18,561 nucleotides of DNA from Cloacimonetes bacterium UBA5456 (GTDB taxonomy: Bacteria > Cloacimonadota > Cloacimonadia > Cloacimonadales > Cloacimonadaceae). The stretch is taken from contig DIQS01000026.1 in the NCBI GenBank assembly GCA_002427325.1, positions 5,004-23,564 of the forward strand, read 5' to 3'. The position numbers were made by a program, and so were the translations under genes. Under the pieces are notes generated by a model. It was given only the letters and a program-made list of their open reading frames with translations. It made no database searches and had not been told where the DNA came from. Below, piece by piece: positions 8,084-15,160 of this stretch (position 1 is the first letter of the stretch; every line of letters starts with the position of its first letter).

Positions 8084-8888
8084 AGTTTTAGGAAAGCTTC
8101 CCGATAACTATCACGAGGTCAATACTGTGTTATGCAGTATTGACCTTTTTGATGAGATCAGATTTGTTTTGACAAAAAGCTGTGATATAATAATTTGGTC
8201 AAACTTGGACGATCTTTGTGGTGAGAATAATCTCATTTATAAGATTGCCAAATACTTACAGCATAGATTCAAGGTGTCAGCCGGAGCTGAAATCAGGCTT
8301 ACAAAGCACATTCCGGTATCAGCCGGACTGGGTGGCGGCAGCTCAAACGCAGCTATTGCCATCATCTTTTTAGACAGACTTTGGCAGCTTGGGCTCTCGC
8401 AGAAAGAAAAGGAAGAGATCGCCGCGATGTTTGGCAGCGACATCAATTTCTTTCTTCATGGCGGGACAGCCTTGGGTCAAAATCGAGGCGAAAGGATCAC
8501 GCCGCAGGATGATATCCTCGTGGATAATATCTTGCTGGTAAATCCCGGCATTGCTATCTCTGCCGGACTTGCTTATGGCGCTTTGGAGCTCCCGGCTCCG
8601 GGCGAGGCGAAGCTTTTTGATCCTGCCGATCTGATGAACACGATGTATAACAGACTTGAACAGACGGTGTGTGGATTATATCCAGATGTGCAAGCTCTTC
8701 TTGATGAGCTAAATAGCTTTGGCGCAAAAAAGAGCATGCTCTGTGGAAGCGGTTCCACCTGTCTGGGAATATTTGAGAATGAACGGGATTTGGCTATATG
8801 CCGTTCCCACTTTAAAGAAAAGGGCTTTTTTGCCCTTGAAACACGAACTATTTCACAGAGAGAGTACCAAAGATGTTTTCCAAGCTAA
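8043..8888 (+). CDS. ispE: 4-diphosphocytidyl-2-C-methyl-D-erythritol kinase
   Basis: 281-residue GHMP-family kinase of the non-mevalonate isoprenoid pathway; it phosphorylates CDP-methylerythritol at the 2-hydroxyl. Visible motifs are AKINLFLEV with Lys8, the ATP-binding glycine loop PVSAGLGGGSSNAA (91-104), GSDINFF with the catalytic-type Asp133, GGTALGQNRGE, and the C-terminal CGSGSTCLGIF. ATG 8043 gives the usual IspE beginning and length. It overlaps the kinase gene by 41 nt and has only a weak purine-rich upstream (AGAAAAAGA). ATG 8016, directly after GGAG, is a possible alternative adding nine basic residues. Frames further upstream only read the poly-tyrosine repeat out of frame. Translation is probably coupled to the upstream kinase gene. 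IspE supplies undecaprenyl carrier precursors, a plausible functional link to polysaccharide export. Confidence 0.93.
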   Translation: MLAVSYAKINLFLEVLGKLPDNYHEVNTVLCSIDLFDEIRFVLTKSCDIIIWSNLDDLCGENNLIYKIAKYLQHRFKVSAGAEIRLTKHIPVSAGLGGGSSNAAIAIIFLDRLWQLGLSQKEKEEIAAMFGSDINFFLHGGTALGQNRGERITPQDDILVDNILLVNPGIAISAGLAYGALELPAPGEAKLFDPADLMNTMYNRLEQTVCGLYPDVQALLDELNSFGAKKSMLCGSGSTCLGIFENERDLAICRSHFKEKGFFALETRTISQREYQRCFPS

Positions 8889-9820
8889 AGCTTATTACCG
8901 GCAACGCAAACCGGCCTCTTGCCGAAGAAGTCGCACGCCATGCGGGCATCCCACTTGGCGATATCGAGTTATTTAAGTTTTCTAATGACGAGTCTTTTGT
9001 GAAGATAAACGACAACGTTCGCGGCGCAGATGTGTTTATCATCCAGCCCACGAGCTATCCCGTGAACGACAGTCTCATGGATCTTCTCATCATGATGGAT
9101 GCTCTCAAGCGCGCCAGCGCCAAGCGTATCAATTGCGTGATTCCATATTATGCCTATGCGAGAAGCGACAAGAAAGATCAACCCCGCGTTCCGATCACCG
9201 CCAAATTGGTGGCTGATCTCATCACGGTTGCGGGAGCGGATCGAGTGGTGACCGTTGATCTTCACGCCGATCAGATTCAAGGCTTTTTCAATATTCCCGT
9301 TGACCATCTTTATGCGATTCCCACTTTTGCTCGCTATTTCAAGAGCACCATGCAGATGGAAGACACGGTTGTCGTTTCCCCGGATTCCGGTGGAGCAAAC
9401 CGAGCTCGTGCGCTTGCCAAACGACTGAACTGCACACTGGCAATTGGCGATAAAAGAAGAGTGGGCAATGACGACAAAGCGGAACTTCTCAATATCATCG
9501 GTGATGTTGCCGGTAAGACCGCCATTCTTTATGACGACATCGTTGACACCGGCGGCAGCCTGATCAAGATGGCGAAAGCTCTGGAAGAACACGGAGCTCG
9601 TCGCATCTATGCAGCTTGCACCCACGGCGTTCTCTCCGGCAAAGCAGTTGAAAATCTCGAAACTTCGCCAATAGAGAAGCTTTTCATCACAAACACCATC
9701 CAACTGGATTGCAATAAAGCAAAATGCAAGAAGATTGTTCAGCTCAGCATTGCCGAAATGCTGGCAATAGCAATAAAGAAAATACACATAGGCGAATCCA
9801 TAAGCCTATTATTTAGATAA
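8873..9820 (+). CDS. prs: Ribose-phosphate pyrophosphokinase (PRPP synthetase)
   Basis: 315 residues, the usual length of class I PRPP synthetase, which makes PRPP from ribose 5-phosphate and ATP for nucleotide, His and Trp synthesis. Visible are the flexible loop YARSDKKDQPRVPITAK (96-111), His131 in DLHADQIQGFF, SPDSGGANRARA, the catalytic-loop DKRR (Lys194, Arg196) and the PRPP-binding loop YDDIVDTGGS (220-229). The C-terminus GESISLLF is typical of the family. ATG 8873 overlaps the end of ispE by 16 nt; no strong Shine-Dalgarno is present, so coupling to ispE is likely. Adjacency of ispE, prs, rplY and pth is a common bacterial arrangement. Confidence 0.96.
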   Translation: MFSKLKLITGNANRPLAEEVARHAGIPLGDIELFKFSNDESFVKINDNVRGADVFIIQPTSYPVNDSLMDLLIMMDALKRASAKRINCVIPYYAYARSDKKDQPRVPITAKLVADLITVAGADRVVTVDLHADQIQGFFNIPVDHLYAIPTFARYFKSTMQMEDTVVVSPDSGGANRARALAKRLNCTLAIGDKRRVGNDDKAELLNIIGDVAGKTAILYDDIVDTGGSLIKMAKALEEHGARRIYAACTHGVLSGKAVENLETSPIEKLFITNTIQLDCNKAKCKKIVQLSIAEMLAIAIKKIHIGESISLLFR

Positions 9821-9839
9821 GGAAATAATGGAGGAATAA

Positions 9840-10484
9840 ATGATATTTACTCTACAAGCAGAATCAAGAGAAACCATTAGAAAAAGCGACCTTACCCAGC
9901 TCAGAGCTGCCGGTAAGATTCCCGCTGTGATCTATGGAAAAGGTGTCGATACGATAAAGATCGCCCTCTCAGACAGAGAATTCATGAAGTGCTACAAACA
10001 GAGCTTCACCGAGCTCAGCTTCTATGATATCGTCTTAGACGGCAAAAAGTATCATACTATGCTCAAAGACAGACAAATCCATCCCGTGCAGAGAAACTTC
10101 TTGCACTTGGATTTTCTCGCAGTTAGTGAAGATACCACCATCGAAGTGGACATTCCCGTCAATTACATTGGCGAAGCCAAAGGCACCCTCGAAGGCGGAT
10201 TTGTTGACATCTTGCAACGCACCGTCAAAGTGGTCTGTAAAGCAGGTGAAACGCCCGACGGATTTGAAATTGATGTTACTAACATGGAAATCGGCGATTC
10301 CAAACAGATCGGCGATCTTCAAAAAGGTAGCTGGACTTTCAAAGACACCGACGACGTCGCAATCGTTGTGGTTCAAGGTAGAATGGCTGAAGAAGTTGCT
10401 GAAACCGCTGAACTCGAAGAAGGCGAAGAAGGCATCGAAGCTGCTGAAGCCGCTGAAGCTCCCGAAGTCACTGACGCAGAATAA
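9840..10484 (+). CDS. rplY: 50S ribosomal protein L25, Ctc form
   Basis: 214 residues. The N-terminal part (about 1-90) is the L25 5S-rRNA-binding domain (SRETIRKSDLTQLRAAGKIP, AVIYGKG, HPVQRNFLHLDF), and the C-terminal part (about 95-185) is the TL5/Ctc beta domain (EVDIPVNYIGEAKG, GGFVDILQRTVKV). An acidic Ala/Glu tail of about 30 residues follows. The start is supported by GGAGG five bases upstream; the gene begins 19 nt after prs. In the ribosome it sits on 5S rRNA at the central protuberance. It is the longer TL5/Ctc type, not the short E. coli L25. Confidence 0.95.
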   Translation: MIFTLQAESRETIRKSDLTQLRAAGKIPAVIYGKGVDTIKIALSDREFMKCYKQSFTELSFYDIVLDGKKYHTMLKDRQIHPVQRNFLHLDFLAVSEDTTIEVDIPVNYIGEAKGTLEGGFVDILQRTVKVVCKAGETPDGFEIDVTNMEIGDSKQIGDLQKGSWTFKDTDDVAIVVVQGRMAEEVAETAELEEGEEGIEAAEAAEAPEVTDAE

Positions 10485-10492
10485 GTCAAAAC

Positions 10493-11086
10493 ATGCGACT
10501 GATCCTTGCCTTGGGAAATCACCCGGAAAAGTATTGGCAGACCAGACACAATATTGGATTCATCTGTCTGGATCGTTGGGCTTTGAAGCACAAAAAGGCG
10601 TTCAAAAGTGCGCCTGAATACGACTATCTCGTCCATCGAGATGCCGTCGCCATCAAGCCCAAGACCTATATGAATCTTTCCGGACAAGCCCTCAAGGCAG
10701 CCATGCGCAAATGGCAATTTGAAGAGATAATGGTCGTTCATGACGATGTCGAACTTCCCTCCTGCGAGCTCAGGGTTCGCCTCGGCGGGGGAGACGGCGG
10801 GCACAACGGCCTCAAATCTCTCTTTGAAGTGTTGCCTCCCTCCGAATTGAGGCGCTTGCGCATCGGCATTGGGAAAAGCGATGTAATCCCCACGGACAGC
10901 TATGTCTTACAAAACTTTGAAAAAAAAGAACTGGACTCTTTTCACGATTGTCTTTCTCTGGCATCAAGCTTTGTTGACACCTTTGTCCATCGTGGGTTCA
11001 AAGAAGTATTAAACGACTACAGTAAATGGAAAAAATCCTATTCCGACGGAGACACTGTCGGGATCAAAAGTCCAAAGGAGGAATAA
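10493..11086 (+). CDS. pth: Peptidyl-tRNA hydrolase
   Basis: 197 residues, normal length. The enzyme frees tRNA from peptidyl-tRNAs dropped by ribosomes. Catalytic His19 lies in TRHNIGF; the other active-site elements visible are TYMNLSG (Asn61), VVHDDVELP (Asp84/85) and GGGDGGHNG (His104, Asn105). The first glycine motif reads ALGNHPEKY rather than the usual GLGNPG..Y. It starts 8 nt after rplY with little Shine-Dalgarno, suggesting translational coupling, and its stop codon overlaps the rpsF start by one base. Confidence 0.95.
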   Translation: MRLILALGNHPEKYWQTRHNIGFICLDRWALKHKKAFKSAPEYDYLVHRDAVAIKPKTYMNLSGQALKAAMRKWQFEEIMVVHDDVELPSCELRVRLGGGDGGHNGLKSLFEVLPPSELRRLRIGIGKSDVIPTDSYVLQNFEKKELDSFHDCLSLASSFVDTFVHRGFKEVLNDYSKWKKSYSDGDTVGIKSPKEE

Positions 11087-11379
11087 TGATAAAGGATTAT
11101 GAACTGATGGTAATGTTTACGCCTAAGCTCAAGCCTGAAGAAGCAGATTTGGCAAATGAAGCCATTCTCAATCAGCTTAAGGAAGCCGGCGCAGAGATTA
11201 TCAAGACCGACCCCTGGGGTAAAAAGATGCTTGCCTATCCCATTGACAAGCTCCAGGAAGCTTACTACTATGTGAACTATCTGAAATTCGAAAGCCTTGC
11301 AGTCAAAGACATACAGGCTTCGTTCAACATCAACGAAAAGATTATACGCCATATGTTTGTGGCGCTTGACAGCAAATAA
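11086..11379 (+). CDS. rpsF: 30S ribosomal protein S6
   Basis: 97 residues. The S6 pattern is clear: YELMVMF at the start, DPWGKKMLAYPI, and EAYYYVNYLKF in the second half, with IRHMF near the end. ATG 11086 has a strong AAAGGAGG upstream and shares one base with the pth stop (TAATG). An in-frame ATG at 11026 would run 60 nt into pth and put a non-S6 extension in front. S6 binds 16S rRNA together with S18, encoded two genes downstream; the rpsF-ssb-rpsR order is widely conserved. Confidence 0.96.
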   Translation: MIKDYELMVMFTPKLKPEEADLANEAILNQLKEAGAEIIKTDPWGKKMLAYPIDKLQEAYYYVNYLKFESLAVKDIQASFNINEKIIRHMFVALDSK

Positions 11380-11389
11380 GGAGAAAATC

Positions 11390-11836
11390 ATGGCAGATCT
11401 TAGATTACCCAGATTCAACAAGGTTTTTGTCAGCGGCAGAATTGGCAATGATCTTGAACTCAAATTCACCCCCAAGGGAACTCCCGTAATGCGTTTCGTT
11501 GTCGCCAGCGATCGCGGTTACAAAGACGATTCCGGCGAATGGCAAACAGCCACCAGTTGGATCGATTGTGTTGCTTGGACTTTTAATGCCGAACAACTCG
11601 AGAAAAACGCTCGCAAAGGCACTGCAGTTCTCGTGGAAGGAAGACTTGAGTCCCGCACATACACCGATCAGAATGGTCAAAACAGAAAGATCACGGAAGT
11701 GCAGGCAGATTTCATCCATTTCTTGGAATGGAAAGACCGCCAAGACGGCAGCGCAGCCGGTTCCGAAGACATTCCTCTTCCCAGCGAAGAGCCTCGCAAC
11801 GGCGCTCAAACCACCAACGATGATGTGCCCTTTTAG
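11390..11836 (+). CDS. ssb: Single-stranded DNA-binding protein
   Basis: 148 residues from ATG 11390, with AAGGAG upstream. An OB-fold domain occupies about 8-118 (NKVFVSGRIGNDLELKFTPK, WIDCVAW, KGTAVLVEGRLESRTY), followed by a short flexible linker and the acidic tip DDVPF, which recruits replication and repair partners. It has one OB fold, consistent with a homotetramer. An in-frame ATG at 11297 lies inside rpsF and is rejected. It lies between rpsF and rpsR as in many bacteria. Confidence 0.96.
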   Translation: MADLRLPRFNKVFVSGRIGNDLELKFTPKGTPVMRFVVASDRGYKDDSGEWQTATSWIDCVAWTFNAEQLEKNARKGTAVLVEGRLESRTYTDQNGQNRKITEVQADFIHFLEWKDRQDGSAAGSEDIPLPSEEPRNGAQTTNDDVPF

Positions 11837-11845
11837 GAGATATAA

Positions 11846-12082
11846 ATGAACCACACAGACAGAAAAAGAAGATTCACTCGCCGGAAATATTGTATTTTCT
11901 GTGCCGACAAGAATTTGGTCATAGATTACAAAGACACAGATTTGATGCGCAAATACATTTCCGATGTTGGCAAGATCGAAGCAGCTCGCCTCACCGGAAC
12001 TTGTGCAAAACATCAGCGCAAGCTTGCTCTTGAGATCAAGCGTGCTCGTCAGATGGCTCTTATCCCATACGTGATAGAATAA
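11846..12082 (+). CDS. rpsR: 30S ribosomal protein S18
   Basis: 78 residues, normal length. S18 hallmarks are KYCIFC, VIDYKD, a TGTCAKHQRKL segment and the basic end. Here KISPRR of many homologues is replaced by KIEAAR. The Cys-X2-Cys and the later Cys-X2-His suggest the zinc-binding (C+) form of S18. AGGAG precedes ATG 11846, 9 nt after ssb. Confidence 0.96.
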   Translation: MNHTDRKRRFTRRKYCIFCADKNLVIDYKDTDLMRKYISDVGKIEAARLTGTCAKHQRKLALEIKRARQMALIPYVIE

Positions 12083-12086
12083 ACGA

Positions 12087-12941
12087 ATGTTTTTGATTCC
12101 CTTCCTCAGCGGCGGCTTGGCTTTGATAAATCCAGGCTTAGCACTGATCTTGCTAATGTTTTATGCTGCGAAGGTGTTAGGCCCCGCGCTCGTCTCTCCA
12201 TATAGAACTCTTTTAGGCTTTTTCATCTTGCCGCTGGTTTTTTTAGCGGTCTCAAGTGAAGACGCCGCCTCTATGATGGTGAGCATGGACGCAATCTTTG
12301 GGGCAGGCTTGATAGTCTATATCTTTTTGATCACGCTTAGGCGCAATCAAACTCTCACAGAAGCTTTCTTAGCTTCGGCTATCATGCTAATGATCTACAC
12401 CATCGTCAGAATGATACTTTTTAAAAACATCTTGAACAGCAGTTTACAGGAAGGAATGAATCAAATAATGCAGATGATGCCCGGCTTGGAAAGCATTGAT
12501 GGATATGATCTGAGCATGAAGATTTGGCAACAGTTTTTCCCCGCTTTTTGGGGAATCATGCAGATATTCGCTTTGCTCTTGGGCTTTTTGCTCTTCCACA
12601 GGATGATCAATTTGTCTATTAGCGATGTCACCTTTAGGTTTCCCGTGCTCTACAACGTACTCATCCTTGCCATCTTGCCTTGGTGTCTGCAACAGACTTA
12701 TCTCACATACTTTATCAGTGCTTTGTCCCTCCTTTTGACCATCCCCCTAATTCAAGGCTTCTTTGCCCTCTGGGGATGGCTGTCGAGGGTGCTTAGCAGC
12801 AATATCATCAAAGGCATAATCATGATATTCGTGCTCATTTATGCCTTTATTCCGCTCACCATCTACGGTTATGCAAATAGCTGGGTGAGCTCGATCAACA
12901 AAAAAGATTCAGGAGAAACGCATGAAAGTAATATTGCTTGA
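12087..12941 (+). CDS. DUF2232 (YybS-like) polytopic membrane protein
   Basis: 284 residues, mostly hydrophobic, with about seven or eight predicted membrane helices (for example near 5-28, 36-54, 68-85, 92-113, 152-172, 187-205, 208-230 and 242-265). It starts 4 nt after rpsR with almost no Shine-Dalgarno and overlaps rplI by 20 nt. Position between rpsR and rplI matches YybS/DUF2232 proteins of other bacteria, and the hydrophobic pattern fits. I see no catalytic motif; DUF2232 proteins are of unknown or transporter-like function. The assignment rests on position and topology more than on a sequence signature. Confidence 0.75.
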   Translation: MFLIPFLSGGLALINPGLALILLMFYAAKVLGPALVSPYRTLLGFFILPLVFLAVSSEDAASMMVSMDAIFGAGLIVYIFLITLRRNQTLTEAFLASAIMLMIYTIVRMILFKNILNSSLQEGMNQIMQMMPGLESIDGYDLSMKIWQQFFPAFWGIMQIFALLLGFLLFHRMINLSISDVTFRFPVLYNVLILAILPWCLQQTYLTYFISALSLLLTIPLIQGFFALWGWLSRVLSSNIIKGIIMIFVLIYAFIPLTIYGYANSWVSSINKKDSGETHESNIA

Positions 12942-13536
12942 TACAATAGAAAAACTCGGCAATGCTGGTGATGTTGTAAACGTCAAAAGCGGTTATGCAA
13001 GAAATTATCTTGTGCCGCGCAAACTCGCGCTATATGCCACTCCGGCAAATATGAAGCGCCTCACCGTCATCCAGGAAAATCTCAAAGCCGAAGAAGAAAA
13101 GAAGGTAGCTGCATTAAAAGTGCTTGCCGAAAAAATTGCTTCTACTAAATTGGTATTCGTTCGTAAAATTGACGAACAAGGTAGCATGTTTGGCTCCGTT
13201 TCCGAACACGATCTTGCCAACGCTCTCAAGGAAGAAGGTGTTGATGTCCATCGCTCTGCGATCGCGCTTGAACGCCACGTCAAAACCCTTGGTGAGCACA
13301 CGGTTGAGGTCAAGCTTCATAGAGAAGTTCTCGCAAACTTGAGCTTTATCGTCAAGGCAGAGAACGCTGAGGAATTCGCAGTTGAAGTGCCTGCCGAACC
13401 AGCAGTAGAATTGGAAGCCGAACCGGAAATAGAGCCCATTGTTGAGCCCGAAATCCCGGAAACCGAAGATGCAGTAGAAGAAGAAATAGAACAGGAAACT
13501 CAGCCGACAGAAGAGCCGGCTGCCGAAATAGAATAA
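12922..13536 (+). CDS. rplI: 50S ribosomal protein L9 with acidic C-terminal tail
   Basis: 204 residues against about 150 for most L9 proteins. The N-terminal rRNA-binding domain is intact (MKVILLDTIEKLGNAGDVVN, VKSGYARNYLVPR), followed by the long helix and the C-terminal domain (GSMFGSVSEHDLANAL, HTVEVKLHREV). From about residue 150 there is an extra tail of some 55 residues made almost only of Glu, Pro, Ala and Val. AGGAG lies seven bases before ATG 12922. The tail is in frame with no sign of frameshift. Confidence 0.95.
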   Translation: MKVILLDTIEKLGNAGDVVNVKSGYARNYLVPRKLALYATPANMKRLTVIQENLKAEEEKKVAALKVLAEKIASTKLVFVRKIDEQGSMFGSVSEHDLANALKEEGVDVHRSAIALERHVKTLGEHTVEVKLHREVLANLSFIVKAENAEEFAVEVPAEPAVELEAEPEIEPIVEPEIPETEDAVEEEIEQETQPTEEPAAEIE

Positions 13537-13555
13537 TAAGATTCGGGAGGATCCC

Positions 13556-14137
13556 ATGAAAGATAAACTTTACAAAGTAAAGCAGATCATCAGCGTGATT
13601 GCCTTTTCCGCAGTACTTTCTGTGATGGGCATGATCACCGGCAGACCTGTAATGATGATAGCCTATGGCGGCTTTTTTCTTTTGATGAGCTTGGTCATAT
13701 TCTTGATCCTTAATCGTCAAAACAAGATGCGCCATGAAGAGAGCAGTGGAAACCTGGGACTAATCATTAGAAAAGTGACCGGCGTAGTCATGATGATTTT
13801 GGCTTTAGTTGCCCCGCTCATCGTTGCCTTACAATCTGAATTGATCTCGCTTCCGGACGGTATTTCAGAAGGAGCAGTAGTTGGAATTATGCTCTCAACT
13901 GCGGTTCTTTTTATCGTTCTCTTACTTCTATCGCTCTTTTTCATAAACGATAGAGGCAGCACCTTTGTAAACAGATTCATCGGATATGTGATTTATATCA
14001 TTGCCGCAGCTTTCCCCGGACTTTTGATGTCCACAGCGGATCGCTCGACTATGGGAATCGGCTCTGTTTACTATGTGGCGCTGGTAGTTCTGATTTTGGC
14101 ATACAACGCCAAATCTATGTTCTTAGCCAAAGAATAG
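13556..14137 (+). CDS. Unrecognised six-helix membrane protein
   Basis: 193 residues with six predicted membrane helices (about 10-30, 31-54, 70-90, 104-129, 141-158 and 167-186), a basic N-terminus (KDKLYKVKQ) and a polar loop NRQNKMRHEESSG between helices 2 and 3. GGGAGGA lies 4 nt before ATG 13556, 19 nt after rplI. It is the last gene before the intrinsic terminator. I do not recognise a family or any catalytic motif. Start, length and ribosome-binding site make it a real gene. Confidence 0.8.
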   Translation: MKDKLYKVKQIISVIAFSAVLSVMGMITGRPVMMIAYGGFFLLMSLVIFLILNRQNKMRHEESSGNLGLIIRKVTGVVMMILALVAPLIVALQSELISLPDGISEGAVVGIMLSTAVLFIVLLLLSLFFINDRGSTFVNRFIGYVIYIIAAAFPGLLMSTADRSTMGIGSVYYVALVVLILAYNAKSMFLAKE

Positions 14138-14160
14138 TACTGCATAGCTCAAACAATATC

Positions 14161-14206
14161 AGGAGTGCGCCGCACCGCCCAACGCGGTCGTCGTGCTCCT
14201 TTTTTT
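14161..14206 (+). terminator. Intrinsic terminator after the ribosomal-protein operon
   Basis: A long hairpin has arms 14161-14178 and 14184-14200 around the loop CCAAC. Its ends AGGAG/CTCCT and ACCGC/GCGGT pair fully; the middle has two G-U pairs, one mismatch and one bulged base. It is followed by a run of seven T (14200-14206). Confidence 0.85.
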
Positions 14207-14213
14207 GTAAATC

Positions 14214-14519
14214 ATGGCGCTAAAACCCATAGACAATAGCCTGAAAGAGTTGATCTCTCGCATTGGGGGAGAGCGCTATCATCGTTTCATCAATATCTTT
14301 ATGGCATGGAAAAGCGTGGTGGGTGAACTCTTGGCAGAGCGTTCACATCCCCTGCGTTTGGATAAGAACACTCTCTTTGTGGGAGTGGAAAACAGCGCTT
14401 GGATGCAAGAATTGATCTTGCTCAAGCCGGACATCATCCACAAATACAAACAAAAACACGAGGAAGAACTAAGCGACATAGTCTTTCTCATCACATCAGC
14501 GAGGAGAAAAAAGAAATGA
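14214..14519 (+). CDS. Small DUF721/DciA-like protein
   Basis: 101 residues. The pattern fits the DUF721 domain now known from DciA, the replicative-helicase loader or partner of many bacteria: an N-terminal helical part, a W..VVG.LLAERSHPL segment (about 32-47), then LFVGVENSAWMQELILL (about 54-70) and a basic end. Only the compact domain is present, as in short forms from Bacteroidota-like phyla, and the helicase function is inferred from family alone. ATG 14214 has no Shine-Dalgarno: the sequence before it is the terminator T-run and GTAAATC, and an in-frame stop lies at 14208. The gene overlaps rpe by ATGA. Confidence 0.75.
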   Translation: MALKPIDNSLKELISRIGGERYHRFINIFMAWKSVVGELLAERSHPLRLDKNTLFVGVENSAWMQELILLKPDIIHKYKQKHEEELSDIVFLITSARRKKK

Positions 14520-15160
14520 AGACAAAGATTGCCGTCTCGGTGCTTTCGGCAGATTTTGCCAAACTCGGTGAAGAAATTGCCCTGCTAAGCGAAGCAGATA
14601 TCATCCATCTCGATATTATGGACGGACACTACGTCCCCAATCTAAGCTACGGCTACCCGTTGGTGAGATGCTTTAGAAAACTCACGGATAAGCCTTTGGA
14701 CGCCCATCTCATGGTGACCAATCCAGATGAATTTATCGACGAATTGGCTCAAATCGGGGTGCAATATATCTCCTTTCACCAAGAAACGGTGTTCCACAGC
14801 CATCGCCTTGTGCAAAAGATCAAATCTCTTGGGATAAAAGCAGGCATTGCGCTGAATCCTGCAACACCCGTCAGCACCTTGGAGGACATCCTACCCGAGC
14901 TTGATTTCGTTCTCGTGATGAGCGTCAACCCGGGATATTCAGCCCAGAAATTCATCCCTTCTGCCATTAAAAAGATCGAGGCATTGAGCCAATTGCGCAA
15001 AGAACATAAGCTGAATTTTGAGATCGAGATCGATGGCGGAGTCACCGATCAAAACGCAGCAATGCTCAGAGAAGCAGGCGCAAGCATGCTCGTCTCTGCC
15101 AGCTATATCTTTTCCTCGGATAATTACACAGATTCAATCAAAAAATTGAGGGGTATTTAA
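14516..15160 (+). CDS. rpe: Ribulose-phosphate 3-epimerase
   Basis: 214-residue TIM-barrel enzyme of the pentose phosphate pathway, interconverting ribulose 5-phosphate and xylulose 5-phosphate. Metal and catalytic residues are in place: VSVLSADF, IIHLDIMDGHYVPN (His31, Asp33, Asp36), DAHLMVTNP (His64) and EIDGGV (Asp173). Two phosphate-loop motifs differ from the textbook form: VNPGYSAQKF instead of VNPGFGGQ.F, and VSASYIF instead of VAGSAIF. The related allulose-6-phosphate epimerase is therefore possible. ATG 14516 overlaps the DUF721 stop (ATGA) and has AGGAG upstream; an in-frame ATG at 14399 inside DUF721 is rejected. Confidence 0.88.
   Translation: MKTKIAVSVLSADFAKLGEEIALLSEADIIHLDIMDGHYVPNLSYGYPLVRCFRKLTDKPLDAHLMVTNPDEFIDELAQIGVQYISFHQETVFHSHRLVQKIKSLGIKAGIALNPATPVSTLEDILPELDFVLVMSVNPGYSAQKFIPSAIKKIEALSQLRKEHKLNFEIEIDGGVTDQNAAMLREAGASMLVSASYIFSSDNYTDSIKKLRGI

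Noticed and set aside
8969..9787. Long minus-strand open frame (272 codons) opposite prs
   Set aside because: It is fully antisense to a well-conserved PRPP synthetase gene and its translation resembles no family; the length follows from the codon use of prs.
9788..9809. ATAGGC/GCCTAT inverted repeat at the end of prs
   Set aside because: It lies inside coding sequence with a 10-nt loop and no T-run, and rplY follows closely; likely chance.
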